A stretch of DNA of 47,585 nucleotides from JBCCQH01 sp039024435 (GTDB lineage Bacteria > Bacteroidota > Bacteroidia > J057 > JADKCL01). Under the pieces are notes generated by a model. That model was not told where the DNA came from. It saw nothing but the letters and a program-made list of their open reading frames with translations, and ran no database searches. This document shows, one piece after another, positions 1-9,147 of this stretch. Location of the stretch: positions 1 to 47,585 of the forward strand of contig JBCCQH010000055.1 in assembly GCA_039024435.1 (NCBI GenBank), read 5' to 3'. Both the position numbers and the translations under genes were made by a program. Positions within the stretch are counted from its first letter, which is position 1. Each line of letters starts with the position of its first letter.

Positions 1-538
<538 letters not shown>

Positions 539-609
539 ACGTCTCTGACGCCAAAAGTCTTAAACTCACTTTTCTTGGTGATCCCATATCCATTATTTTT
601 CGAAATTGA

Positions 610-717
610 TGGTAGCTATTGCAAGGGTGTCCACCTCTTCCCTTTCCGAACAGAGAAGTTAAGCCCCTTAGCGCCGATGGTACTGCGGTAAAACGTGGGA
701 GAGTAGGTCGCCGCCAC
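610..717 (+). rRNA. rrf: 5S ribosomal RNA
   Basis: The internal segments TTCCGAACAGAGAAGTTAAG and GCGCCGATGGTACTGCGGTA are diagnostic of 5S rRNA, and GGGAGAGTAGGTCG closes the gene. The ends TGGTAGC (610-616) and GCCGCCA (710-716) can pair as helix I with one A-C mismatch. It follows the 23S gene by about 70 bases with no tRNA between, the usual 23S-5S order. The ends are approximate. Confidence 0.93.
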
Positions 718-733
718 AACCTTATAACCCTCC

Positions 734-779
734 CCAACGCCCCAACTCAACCCGAGTCCAGGGGCGTTGGCCATTTTTT
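734..779 (+). terminator. Rho-independent terminator of the rRNA operon
   Basis: A perfect 10-bp inverted repeat, CCAACGCCCC (734-743) and GGGGCGTTGG (761-770), encloses a loop that itself has an ACTC/GAGT pair, and is followed by a run of seven T at 773-779. It sits 17 bases after the 5S end, so it most likely ends the rRNA transcript. Confidence 0.85.
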
Positions 780-844
780 AACCAAACAATAACCAAAACA
801 TCCAACATCCCGTCCCCACAATAATCCCCGTCAGCCCGACAAGC

Positions 845-1245
845 AACCATCCCCCAACCTCTCTTCGCAACGAGCGACGAAGGAGCAAGGAGAGATCTTT
901 CCCAGAGTGAATTTCCCGGCTCTCAACAAAACTGCAGCGTGAAAGATGCCTCCTCCCGCTGGTCGTCGCCATGACAAGTCCAGCTCACAACCAAATAAAA
1001 CCATCCCCCAACTTGTCATCGCAACGAGCGACGAACGAGCAAGGAGGAGATTGCGATGAATAAGTAGCAAGCTTTCCCAGAGTGAAGTTTCCAGCACTCA
1101 ACAAAACCGCAGCGTGAAAGATGCTTCCTCCCGCTGGTCGTCGCCATGACAAGCCCACCTCGCAACCAACGAGAACCATCCCCCAACTTGTCATTGCGAC
1201 GAGCGACGAAGCCGCAAAGAGGAGACCGCGATCACTAAGCCGCAA
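845..1245 (+). repeat. Imperfect tandem repeat, about 2.5 units of 154-175 bp
   Basis: The segment AACCATCCCCCAAC recurs at 845, 999 and 1174. Each time it is followed by a GCAACGAGCGACGAA-like stretch; in the first two units the order continues with a CTTTCCCAGAGTGAA segment, a CAACAAAAC segment and a GATGCTTCCTCCCGCTGGTCG-like segment. Units differ by small indels. The TTGTCATTGCGACGAGCGACGAAG part resembles a common class of intergenic dispersed repeats (TGTCATTGCGA...). Together with flanking bases it fills the gap between the rRNA terminator and the copper ATPase gene. Short open frames cross it on both strands but none looks like a protein. Confidence 0.8.
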
Positions 1246-1324
1246 TCATGGTCGAGAACCTCCCCGTCACAGCCCTGCCCCATCCCACCACATTTCCGAT
1301 TCCCCAACCCTACAACGAAAATTG

Positions 1325-1332
1325 TAACTTTG
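1325..1332 (+). promoter_or_regulatory. Possible -7 promoter element for the copper ATPase operon
   Basis: TAACTTTG matches the Bacteroidota -7 consensus TAnnTTTG exactly and lies 8 bases before the ATG at 1341. No good TTTG element is seen about 19-20 bases upstream, so this is tentative. If real, the transcript starts at or just before the ATG (leaderless), which would rule out the longer in-frame start at 1248. Confidence 0.35.
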
Positions 1333-1340
1333 CAGTCTAC

Positions 1341-3569
1341 ATGCAGAGCAAGCAATCGGACAGCATGACCCTGGGGGTGAAAGGAATGACCTGCGCCGCC
1401 TGCGCGGTGAGCCTGGAAAAACATCTAGCCGCCCAGCCCGGCGTGGTCTCCGTACAGGTCAATTACCCCAACCAAAGCCTGCACGTCGAGCTGGACGATG
1501 CTGCCATCGATGTGAACCGCCTGGGCAATGCCGCCCGCCAAATCGGGTACGACATCATCACCGGCGAATCCCGCGTGCAACAAGCCAGCCAGGATCAGGA
1601 ATCCGCGGTGCGAATCCAACAACTGCGCCGAAAATTGATTGTCGCGGCGGTATTTTCCTTACCGCTAATGCTCCTGAGCATGGTATTTTCCGGACAAGTC
1701 CCGGGCGAAAGGTGGTGGCTCCTGCTGTTGTCACTGCCGGTCATCGGCTACAGCGGCTCCGAATTTTATTGGAAAGCCGCCCAAAAACTGCGTTACCGAG
1801 GCACCAGCATGGATACCCTGGTCGCTTTAAGCACCGGGACCGCCTTTGCCTTCAGCATTTTCAATACCCTCTTCCCTGAATTTCTCCGGCAACGTGGCCT
1901 GGTCCCCCAAGTTTACTACGAATCGGCCGCGGTCATCATCACCCTGATTCTGCTAGGCCGCTTCTGGGAAGAGCGCGCCAAGCAGAAAACTTCCGGTGCC
2001 ATCCGCGGATTGATGCGCCTGCAACCTGCGACCGTACTCTTGATCCGCAACGGCCATGAGGTAGAAAAACCCCTCAAGGAAGTCATCAACGGTGACTTGG
2101 TGGTGGTCCGCCCTGGAGAAAGGATTCCCGTAGATGGCATCGTGAAATCCGGGCAGTCCTTCGTCGACGAAAGCGCCATCACCGGGGAACCCATTCCCCG
2201 GGAAAAAGCCCGCCGCGCCCCGGTGTATGCCGGGACCATCAACCAGAAAGGCAGCCTCAAAGTCTTGGTCAGCGGTGCCGGTGACGACACCCTGCTGGCT
2301 CGGATCATCAGCGCCGTGCGCAAAGCGCAATCCACTAAGCCCCCGATCCAGCACCTGGTAGATCGGATTTCCGCGATTTTTGTGCCGACGGTCATCGCAT
2401 TGGCGGTGCTTGCGGGCACCATCTGGTACCATTTTGGTCCGGAGCCGTCCCTGTCCCATGCGCTGGTGGTCACCCTGACCGTGCTGATCATCGCCTGCCC
2501 CTGTGCATTGGGATTGGCGACCCCGACGGCCTTGATGGTAGGGCTTGGAAAAGGGGCTCAATTGGGGGTGCTCGTGCGGGATGCCCGGGTCCTGGAAGTG
2601 GCGCACGAAGCCCGGATCCTCGTGGTGGATAAAACCGGAACCCTAACCCGAGGACGTCCCGAAGTCACCCAGGCCCGGTGGCAGTCGCCCGCGGACCAAT
2701 CTACGGCGGGTGCGGTGTTGCGGGCCATGGAAAAGCGTTCCGAACATCCAATTGCCCAGGCGATTGTAGCCCATTTACCGGAAAATGAAATCTCAAATGT
2801 CCCCATCACCCAGGTCCAAAGCATCACCGGGCGGGGACTGCGCGCCGAATCCCAAGGAGCATCCTGGTGGGTCGGCAATCGAGCCTTCATGGACTCCGCC
2901 AGCGTCGCCCTCCCTGATGAAATGGCGAAAACCGCGGCACAGTGGGAAGCCCAGGCGCGTACGGTGGTCTACTTTGCCGGCCAAGGAAAATTGCGGGCGA
3001 TTTTTGCCATTGAAGACCGCATTCGCGCCAGCTCACCGGCAGCCATTCAGGAATTGCAGCGGCTGGGAATGCGCACAATTATGCTCACCGGCGACAATGC
3101 CCGTACCGCGGCCGCCGTGGCCGAATCGGTGGGCATCGAAGAATTCCACGCAAACATGTTGCCCACCGATAAGGGGCGCTTCATCGCAGAGTTGCAAGCC
3201 CAAGGCGCAGTAGTGGCCATGGTCGGCGATGGCATCAACGATGCCGAAGCCCTCGCCCAGGCGGATTTGGGCATGGCCATGGGCAGTGGGACCGATATCG
3301 CGATGGAAAGTGCGGCGATCACCCTCATGCACTCCGACCTCCGACAAGTGATTCGTGCCCTGCGCTTATCCCGCGCGACCGTACGAACCATTCGCCAAAA
3401 CCTATTTTGGGCATTTGTTTACAATGTCGCTGCGATTCCCGTAGCGGCCGGCGTGCTCTATCCCTTCACCGGACAACTGCTCGACCCAATGATCGGCGGG
3501 GCTGCAATGGCGCTCAGTTCCGTTTCCGTCGTCCTGAACAGCTTGCGCCTGCGTCAGCTTGACCTTTAA
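1341..3569 (+). CDS. copA: Cu(I)-transporting P1B-type ATPase
   Basis: A 742-residue copper-exporting P-type ATPase of the inner membrane that uses ATP to move Cu(I) out of the cytoplasm. One N-terminal heavy-metal domain has the GMTCAAC motif (Cys18, Cys21). Transmembrane helices follow, then the actuator motif TGEP, the ion-path CPC (386-388), the phosphorylated Asp430 in DKTGT, the SEHP motif of the nucleotide domain, TGDN and GDGIND (from about 629). The last helices carry YN and M-SS residues typical of the Cu(I) group. An in-frame ATG at 1248 would add 31 proline-rich residues unlike the family and overlap upstream repeat sequence, so 1341 is preferred. It is followed after 12 bases by a small metal-binding protein, probably co-transcribed. 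Confidence 0.93.
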   Translation: MQSKQSDSMTLGVKGMTCAACAVSLEKHLAAQPGVVSVQVNYPNQSLHVELDDAAIDVNRLGNAARQIGYDIITGESRVQQASQDQESAVRIQQLRRKLIVAAVFSLPLMLLSMVFSGQVPGERWWLLLLSLPVIGYSGSEFYWKAAQKLRYRGTSMDTLVALSTGTAFAFSIFNTLFPEFLRQRGLVPQVYYESAAVIITLILLGRFWEERAKQKTSGAIRGLMRLQPATVLLIRNGHEVEKPLKEVINGDLVVVRPGERIPVDGIVKSGQSFVDESAITGEPIPREKARRAPVYAGTINQKGSLKVLVSGAGDDTLLARIISAVRKAQSTKPPIQHLVDRISAIFVPTVIALAVLAGTIWYHFGPEPSLSHALVVTLTVLIIACPCALGLATPTALMVGLGKGAQLGVLVRDARVLEVAHEARILVVDKTGTLTRGRPEVTQARWQSPADQSTAGAVLRAMEKRSEHPIAQAIVAHLPENEISNVPITQVQSITGRGLRAESQGASWWVGNRAFMDSASVALPDEMAKTAAQWEAQARTVVYFAGQGKLRAIFAIEDRIRASSPAAIQELQRLGMRTIMLTGDNARTAAAVAESVGIEEFHANMLPTDKGRFIAELQAQGAVVAMVGDGINDAEALAQADLGMAMGSGTDIAMESAAITLMHSDLRQVIRALRLSRATVRTIRQNLFWAFVYNVAAIPVAAGVLYPFTGQLLDPMIGGAAMALSSVSVVLNSLRLRQLDL

Positions 3570-3581
3570 ATCAAAAATCAA

Positions 3582-3812
3582 ATGGTGACCTTAAAATTCA
3601 AGACCAATATCAATTGCGGCAACTGCGTCCGCTCTGTGACCCCTCACCTCAATAGTTTGCTCGAAGTAGAATCGTGGACCGTTAATACCGAGCACCCGGA
3701 CAAGGTCCTGCTGGTACAGTCAGAAACCGGCGACGCCGAAGAAGTGGTTGAGGCTGTGCGCCGAGCCGGCTTCTCCATCGAGCGGATCGCCCAGCCGGCG
3801 TCCTCCCAATAA
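3582..3812 (+). CDS. Small heavy-metal-associated (HMA) domain protein
   Basis: A 76-residue single HMA-fold domain with the metal-binding motif NCGNC (Cys12, Cys15) near the N-terminus and the expected beta-alpha-beta-beta-alpha-beta length. It starts 12 bases after the copper ATPase stop codon, so it is probably in the same operon and acts as a cytoplasmic copper chaperone or metal buffer handing Cu(I) to the pump. The usual M-x-C-x-x-C is replaced by N-x-N-C-G-N-C, so the metal preference is not certain. It ends 1 base before a strong bidirectional terminator. Confidence 0.85.
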   Translation: MVTLKFKTNINCGNCVRSVTPHLNSLLEVESWTVNTEHPDKVLLVQSETGDAEEVVEAVRRAGFSIERIAQPASSQ

Positions 3813-3813
3813 A

Positions 3814-3845
3814 AAAAGTCCACTGGCGCGAGCCAGTGGACTTTT
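3814..3845. terminator. Bidirectional Rho-independent terminator
   Basis: A perfect 14-bp stem, AAAAGTCCACTGGC (3814-3827) and GCCAGTGGACTTTT (3832-3845), is closed by the loop GCGA (a GNRA tetraloop). It lies between the convergent HMA gene (stop at 3812) and PAAR gene (stop at 3868). The A/T ends give a T-run on both strands, so it can end both transcripts. Confidence 0.93.
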
Positions 3846-3867
3846 CGGAAAGAGCGCAACGCTCACC

Positions 3868-4158
3868 TTAGCCGATCAGTACGGTAGGAAAACCTACGAC
3901 AATCGAAGAGCCATGGGCCCCGGAATCACCGAGGCGCGCGGCCGGCATATTGTTTACGAGAACCGTTCCCGAACCGGCGGCAATGGTATCGGGTGCACAA
4001 GCACACACCATTGTATCCCCGACCCGTGCTTGGGCCATGCCTCCTACAATGACGTTCGGCGATCCAGCGGAGATCGGTCCTCCAACGTGCGGTGCCGGTC
4101 CCGGGCATACAGCCGGACAAGCGTGAAAGTCTCCCATTCGGGCGGCGGGCATTCCCAT
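3868..4158 (-). CDS. PAAR-domain spike-tip protein, orphan
   Basis: A 96-residue protein built only of the PAAR fold: PAARMGD at the start, then GSPNV, QARVGD, a CACAPD segment, a GSGTVLVN segment, PAARLGD, and a terminal GFPTVLIG. PAAR proteins cap the VgrG-like spike of T6SS and eCIS particles and bind a metal ion through His and Cys side chains, several of which are present. The gene lies alone between a copper chaperone and comF, about 18 kb from the eCIS cluster, which has no PAAR gene of its own (see findings). No toxin domain is fused to it. It follows comF by 98 bases on the same strand and is closed by the terminator at 3814-3845. Confidence 0.9.
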   Translation of the reverse strand: MGMPAARMGDFHACPAVCPGPAPHVGGPISAGSPNVIVGGMAQARVGDTMVCACAPDTIAAGSGTVLVNNMPAARLGDSGAHGSSIVVGFPTVLIG

Positions 4159-4256
4159 GATATTTTCTGTTTAAGTTTTGGTGTTGAAGAGACGGTTATT
4201 AGTTATTGATAAATTTCGGGAAAATGACGGAGATTTCAAAGGGGCAAACAGGAAAA

Positions 4257-4943
4257 TCATTCGTGTCGGGCCATGCCCAAAGCCGCTACCCGAACACTTT
4301 TGGGGGGTTCGTTTTGGGCATACAGCGTCCGAATGCAGGATTCCAAAGTCGCCCCGGTGGTCACTACATCATCGATTAGCAGAAGATTTCCGGACAGGGG
4401 ACGCTTGACCTGGAACACATCCCGGACATTGTCGAAGCGCGCGTGTTGGCCCTTGCGGGTCTGGGTAGTAGTCTTGTCCCGGCGAACCAAAGCCCCCTCG
4501 ACGACCGCGATACCAGTGGTTCGGTGCAGTCCCTTAGCGATTTCGGCCGATTGGTTGTAGCCCCGTTCCCGCAAGCGGCTGGGGTGCAGGGGGACCGGAA
4601 CGATGGCCTTGACCTGGGCCCGGATCAAAGCCCCTTTCAGCCGCGTCCCGTACATTTCTCCCAGAAACTGACCTACCTCCGGCTGATTCTTGTACTTGAG
4701 TGCCTGAATCACTTTTTTGAACCGGCTTTGCTTATCGAAGTAGTACAAAGCAGAAGCACCGGCAAGGGGCGTTTTGCCGGCCATGCGGTAGTACAGTTCA
4801 TTGTCCTGTTCCTGCTGGTGAAACCCCGTTTCTTGCATGGTGAGTAGGCACTGGGTACAAACTGCCCCCTCGCCGCGCACAAGTGCGGTCTCACAGCCCG
4901 GGCATACCCGAGGAAATATTAGATCGAGAAGATTCCGTAACAT
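4257..4943 (-). CDS. comF: ComF family phosphoribosyltransferase-like protein
   Basis: A 228-residue protein. The N-terminus has two CxxC pairs (Cys14, Cys17, Cys29, Cys32) expected to bind zinc, and the C-terminal half is a type I phosphoribosyltransferase fold with the PRPP-binding motif LIDDVVTTGAT (about 188-199). A VPVPLHPSRLRERGYNQ segment is typical of ComF/GntX proteins. The family takes part in DNA uptake in competent bacteria, where ComF helps bring single-stranded DNA into the cytoplasm, but many non-competent species keep it and the substrate is unknown. It is divergent from the dehydrogenase gene; a TATCTTTC box on the minus strand (4966-4973) could be its -7 element. Confidence 0.9.
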   Translation of the reverse strand: MLRNLLDLIFPRVCPGCETALVRGEGAVCTQCLLTMQETGFHQQEQDNELYYRMAGKTPLAGASALYYFDKQSRFKKVIQALKYKNQPEVGQFLGEMYGTRLKGALIRAQVKAIVPVPLHPSRLRERGYNQSAEIAKGLHRTTGIAVVEGALVRRDKTTTQTRKGQHARFDNVRDVFQVKRPLSGNLLLIDDVVTTGATLESCIRTLYAQNEPPKSVRVAALGMARHE

Positions 4944-5088
4944 TTTGGTCAGAGGTCAAGCACACGAAAGATAGTCTGGTGGCAGAAAAAAGAAAAATTG
5001 GTGCTCCGCGTGCCGTCCGGAAAAGCGGGCCCTCCCGCCGAAAACCCCGAAATTTTGCGTAAATTGGCCTCAAAATTCCGAAAAATTC

Positions 5089-6336
5089 ATGTTGCAAGTC
5101 AAATCAAATATGCTGGACAAACTGGTCGCTTTTGAAAACAAAGCGCCCGAGATTGTCTTTGAATGGCGGGACTCTGAAACCGAAGCGGTCGGCTGGGTAG
5201 TGATCAATTCTTTACGCGGAGGAGCCGCCGGCGGGGGAACCCGGATGCGTCCCGGCTTGAACATGCACGAGGTTTTGTCCCTCGCCAAAACCATGGAAGT
5301 CAAGTTTTGCGTCTGCGGTCCCCAGATCGGCGGGGCCAAATCTGGCATCAACTTCGATCCGAACGATCCACGCAAGGAAGGAGTTCTCCGGCGGTGGTAC
5401 ACTGCGGTCCTCCCCCTGCTGAAAAACTACTACGGCACCGGAGGCGATCTCAACATCGATGAGGTCAAAGAAGTGTTGCCGATCACCTGGGATTTGGGGC
5501 TGTTGCACTGCCAGGAAGGAATTGCCGTGGGGCATTTCCGCCCGGACCAAGCCCAAAAACTCCAGATCATTCGGCGCTTGCAGGAAGGGGTAAGCAAGCA
5601 ATTGGACGATCCGCGTTACAACCCCGGAGGGGATACGCCCTGTGTGGTCGCGGATATGGTCACCGGTTGGGGCGTAGTTGAAGCGGTAAAGCACTACTAT
5701 GACATCTGGAAAGACAGTTGGGCCGGCAAGCGGGTCATCGTGCAGGGCTTCGGAAACGTCGGGGGCGCCGCCGCTTATTACATCGCCCAATACGGACTAC
5801 CGGTGGTGGGGATCATCGACCGGGATGGGGGATTGTTGAAACCAGAAGGCTTCAGCCTCGAAGAGATTCGGGAGCTATTTTTGACCCGAAATGGCAATGC
5901 GCTGACCGCCCCGGACATGATCCCCTTCGCGGAACTCAACGAGCGGATCTGGGAAGTCCAAGCGGAAATCTTCCTGCCTTGCGCCCGTTCGCGGATCATT
6001 ACCGAAGCCCAGGTTGACGCGATGATCGGCAGTGGCGTCGAGGTCATTTCCTGCGGAGCAAATGTCCCCTTTGCCGACAAAGAGATTTTCCTGGGCCCCA
6101 CTGCCATCCACGCCGATCACCAAATCGCCGTCATCCCCGATTTTATCGCCAATTGTGGTATGGCGCGGGCCTTTGCCTACTTCATGGAAAACAAAGGGCC
6201 GCTGGAAGACGACGCTATATTCCAGGATGTTTCCCGCACGATCCGCAATGCCCTGCTCGAAGTACAAGCCTCCGATCCGCGCCCAATTGCCCTGTGGCAA
6301 AATGGGCTTGAGGTGGCCCTTGATAAATTGAACTAG
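5089..6336 (+). CDS. Glu/Leu/Phe/Val family amino-acid dehydrogenase
   Basis: A 415-residue cytoplasmic NAD(P)-dependent dehydrogenase that interconverts an amino acid and its 2-oxo acid plus ammonia. The dimerisation/substrate domain has GGAAGGGTRM, the GGAKSGI motif with the likely substrate-binding Lys84, and GTGGDLNIDE with the catalytic Asp120. The Rossmann domain follows with the GFGNVGG nucleotide-binding loop. Length suits glutamate dehydrogenases (about 420-450) and also leucine dehydrogenase-like members (about 360), so substrate choice is left open. An in-frame ATG at 5110 is an alternative start. It has its own upstream region of 145 bases shared with divergent comF. Confidence 0.9.
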   Translation: MLQVKSNMLDKLVAFENKAPEIVFEWRDSETEAVGWVVINSLRGGAAGGGTRMRPGLNMHEVLSLAKTMEVKFCVCGPQIGGAKSGINFDPNDPRKEGVLRRWYTAVLPLLKNYYGTGGDLNIDEVKEVLPITWDLGLLHCQEGIAVGHFRPDQAQKLQIIRRLQEGVSKQLDDPRYNPGGDTPCVVADMVTGWGVVEAVKHYYDIWKDSWAGKRVIVQGFGNVGGAAAYYIAQYGLPVVGIIDRDGGLLKPEGFSLEEIRELFLTRNGNALTAPDMIPFAELNERIWEVQAEIFLPCARSRIITEAQVDAMIGSGVEVISCGANVPFADKEIFLGPTAIHADHQIAVIPDFIANCGMARAFAYFMENKGPLEDDAIFQDVSRTIRNALLEVQASDPRPIALWQNGLEVALDKLN

Positions 6337-6485
6337 ATCGCCTTATTTTGCTGCGAATACGGGTTTTATGGACAAATTTGGGCGTCGCCATTGGCCCTTC
6401 GCTGTGCGCGACGCACGCCCGATTTTCGTTTCAGAATTCCGCTTTGTTTAGTAAGTTGCGCTTGATCAATTGACCCTACAGCTGC

Positions 6486-7799
6486 ATGGAGACCATCATC
6501 ATTATTGTATTTGTCCTTGGGTATCTCGCCATTGCTTTTGAGCACCCGCTGAAGGTCAACAAAGCCGCCGCTGCCCTGATCACTGGAGTCCTTTGCTGGA
6601 CCATCTTCATCATTGGTGAGCACGAACACTATCAACACGTGCTGGAACACCTCGGTGAGCACGTCGACGAGATCGCTCAGATCCTATTTTTCCTGATCGG
6701 AGCGATGACCATTGTTGAATTGGTGGACATACACGGCGGTTTTGAGGTCATCACCAAACAGATCAAGACCACCAATCGGCTCAAGCTACTGTGGACCATC
6801 TCTCTGATTACCTTCTTTTTGTCGGCGGCACTGGACAACCTCACGACCTCAATTGTAATGGTTTCGCTGTTGAGCAAGCTGATGAAAGACCGCAGTGACC
6901 GGCTGCTGTTTGCGGGGGTGATCGTTATCGCGGCCAACTCCGGCGGCGCTTGGTCGCCAATCGGGGATGTCACCACAACGATGCTGTGGATCGACGACAA
7001 AATCGCGGCGGGCACCGTGATCATCAACCTGATCTTGCCTTCACTGGTCAGCTTGGTCGTTCCGCTCGGCGTCCTTTCCTTCATGATCAAGGGCGATGTC
7101 ACCCCCCCGGAACTGGCCGCACGGAACGAAGAATCCACCACCGAATTTGAAAAGCGGCTGGTGTTTATTCTCGGAGTGTCCGGCTTGGTCTTCGTCCCGA
7201 TTTTCAAGATTTACACCCACCTACCTCCCTTTATGGGGATGATGCTGTCCCTGGGAGTGTTGTGGGCGGTCACCGAAATATTGAACAAAAACAAGCGTGA
7301 CAAATTCAAAGAAGCCCTTTCACCGTCCCACGCCCTGGAGCGGATCGATACGCCAAGCATGCTTTTCTTTCTTGGTATTCTGCTGGCCGTCGGTAGTCTA
7401 CAGGTCGCCGGGGTACTGAATGATCTCGCCACCTGGATGGACAATACCATTCCCAACCGGGACGTCGTGGTCGTGGCCATTGGCTTGCTGTCTTCGATTG
7501 TCGACAACGTGCCGTTGGTGGCGGGAGCCATTGAAATGTATCCCGAAGCGACCTACGCCGAACTCGGTAAAGACGCGCCCTTCTGGCAATTCCTGGCCTA
7601 CTGCGCGGGAACCGGTGGTTCGGTGCTCATCATTGGCTCGGCGGCGGGCGTCGCGGTCATGGGCATCGAGCGGGTAGAATTCTTCTGGTACCTCAAGCGC
7701 ATCAGTTGGCTGGCGCTCATCGGGTACTTCGCGGGGGCGGGCGTCTACCTGATCATGCAATCGCTGGGGCTGTTGGTGACGGGCGAATATGCCCCTTAA
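6486..7799 (+). CDS. nhaD: Na+/H+ antiporter NhaD
   Basis: A 437-residue inner-membrane protein with at least ten hydrophobic segments that exchanges cytoplasmic Na+ (or Li+) for H+. Family signatures are the AALDNLTTSIVM segment with the polar Asp-Asn pair, the following NSGGAWSPIGDVTTTMLW segment, and the later SSIVDNVPLVAGA segment, which together form the inverted-repeat ion site of the IT superfamily. NhaD is common in marine and salt-loving bacteria, so it fits a marine or brackish organism. Its last 11 bases overlap the start of the aminotransferase gene. Confidence 0.93.
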   Translation: METIIIIVFVLGYLAIAFEHPLKVNKAAAALITGVLCWTIFIIGEHEHYQHVLEHLGEHVDEIAQILFFLIGAMTIVELVDIHGGFEVITKQIKTTNRLKLLWTISLITFFLSAALDNLTTSIVMVSLLSKLMKDRSDRLLFAGVIVIAANSGGAWSPIGDVTTTMLWIDDKIAAGTVIINLILPSLVSLVVPLGVLSFMIKGDVTPPELAARNEESTTEFEKRLVFILGVSGLVFVPIFKIYTHLPPFMGMMLSLGVLWAVTEILNKNKRDKFKEALSPSHALERIDTPSMLFFLGILLAVGSLQVAGVLNDLATWMDNTIPNRDVVVVAIGLLSSIVDNVPLVAGAIEMYPEATYAELGKDAPFWQFLAYCAGTGGSVLIIGSAAGVAVMGIERVEFFWYLKRISWLALIGYFAGAGVYLIMQSLGLLVTGEYAP

Positions 7800-9039
7800 C
7801 GCCACGCCGTTAAACCACCGAGATACGCAATCGCCATTGGAAACGCTGCCTTCCCCATTTTTATCCGCTGAGATTGCGCGCCTGCGCGCTGAAACTCCCG
7901 GGACCAAACATGTCACCCATTTCAATGCCGCCGGTGCGGCCCTCCCTCCCGAATCAGTTCTGCGGGCGGTTACGCACTACCTAGAAAAGGAAGCGCGCCT
8001 TGGCGGCTACCGACTTTGGAATGAATCCGCCGCCGAAATTGAGCAATTCTACCGGCGGGCCGCCACCCTGATCAATGCCGATCCCTCGGAAATCGCTTGG
8101 GCCCAATCCGCCACGATGGCCTGGCGCACGGTATTCAATGGATTGGAATTGCAATCGGGAGACGAAATCATCACCACGAGTCTAGAATACGGCAGCAACC
8201 TATTGGCCTACCTGCAAGCCAGTGAGCAGCGGGGCTGTACGGTGCGCTACGTCCCCGAAAACGAATTCGGCGAAGTGGACTTAGCGGCCCTCGCGGCTAT
8301 GATCGGCCCACAAACGAAATTGCTTTCAATCACCCACACGCCGAGTACCTCGGGGCTGGTGCAGCCGGCGGCCGCCATTGGGAAAATTGCCCGGCGCCAC
8401 GGTATTCTGTACTTGCTTGACACCTGTCAGTCGTTGGGGCAGTTGCCGGTGGACGTTGCGAAAATTGGCTGCGATATGCTGTGCGCGACCGGCCGAAAAT
8501 TTTTGCGGGGGCCCCGGGGGACTGGTTTTTTGTACGTGAGCCAGGCGGCAATGGAGCGGATCCGCCCCACACTGCTGGGCGGCTGGGGTGGTTTTCAGAC
8601 CAGTCCGGAAACCTACGCTTTGCACCCGGGCGCGCGCCGGTTCGAACACTTCGAACGCAACATTGGGTTGGTGCTAGGCTTGAGTGAGGCGCTGCGCTAC
8701 GCGCAGGAACTCGGCCCGGAGCGCATCTGGGCGCGCTTGCAGGGGCTCGGGGAAATGATCCGCACGGGTTTGCGGACGATTCCTGGGGTGGAAGTCCACG
8801 ACCGGGGCCGGATTCAGGGGGCAATTGTGACCTTTACCGTGGCACAAATGCCTGCGGCAGAAGTCGTAGCTCGCTTGCTGGATGAGGAGATTGTGGTCAA
8901 CCGTTCCCCCAAAAGTGGAGCGTGGAATTACCTGCACAGCAAAGGTTTGGACTGCATCCTACGCGCCTCGCCCCATTACTTCAATACCGAAGCCGAAATC
9001 GAGCAGTTTTTGCACGTTTTGCGAGCGATGTTGACCTGA
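7789..9039 (+). CDS. Class V aminotransferase-like PLP enzyme
   Basis: A 416-residue PLP-dependent enzyme of aminotransferase fold type I, class V. The Schiff-base lysine is Lys237 in ATGRKFLRGPRGTGFLYV, and the upstream ITHTPSTSGL and LLDTCQSLGQLPVDV segments carry the PLP-contacting Thr and Asp. This set (isopenicillin-N epimerase, EgtE-like, cysteine desulfurase-like) covers transamination, racemisation and C-S cleavage, so the exact reaction is not assigned. The chosen ATG overlaps nhaD by 11 bases; the first ~25 residues are unlike the family core, so a later start is possible, but translational coupling to nhaD is plausible. Confidence 0.85.
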   Translation: MPLNATPLNHRDTQSPLETLPSPFLSAEIARLRAETPGTKHVTHFNAAGAALPPESVLRAVTHYLEKEARLGGYRLWNESAAEIEQFYRRAATLINADPSEIAWAQSATMAWRTVFNGLELQSGDEIITTSLEYGSNLLAYLQASEQRGCTVRYVPENEFGEVDLAALAAMIGPQTKLLSITHTPSTSGLVQPAAAIGKIARRHGILYLLDTCQSLGQLPVDVAKIGCDMLCATGRKFLRGPRGTGFLYVSQAAMERIRPTLLGGWGGFQTSPETYALHPGARRFEHFERNIGLVLGLSEALRYAQELGPERIWARLQGLGEMIRTGLRTIPGVEVHDRGRIQGAIVTFTVAQMPAAEVVARLLDEEIVVNRSPKSGAWNYLHSKGLDCILRASPHYFNTEAEIEQFLHVLRAMLT

Positions 9040-9147
9040 GGGGAGATTTTTGCTGCCTCGGCCTCGCCGCCCGCGTCTCCCCCAATTGAGGGGGCAAAAT
9101 GATGGTGTATGCTTCCAGCGCTCCAAGATTCTCCACCACCAGCAAGC

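Noticed and set aside
845..1245. CRISPR array
   Set aside because: The repeat units are 154-175 bp and similar along their whole length; there are no short direct repeats with unique spacers, and no cas genes in the window.
1248..1340. N-terminal extension of the copper ATPase from an ATG at 1248
   Set aside because: The extra residues are Pro-rich and unlike the family, the stretch borders the tandem repeat, and a -7 promoter-like box lies inside it just before the ATG at 1341.
9079..9094. CCCCC-AATTGA-GGGGG hairpin between convergent genes
   Set aside because: Five G-C pairs with no T-run on either strand; too weak to call a terminator.
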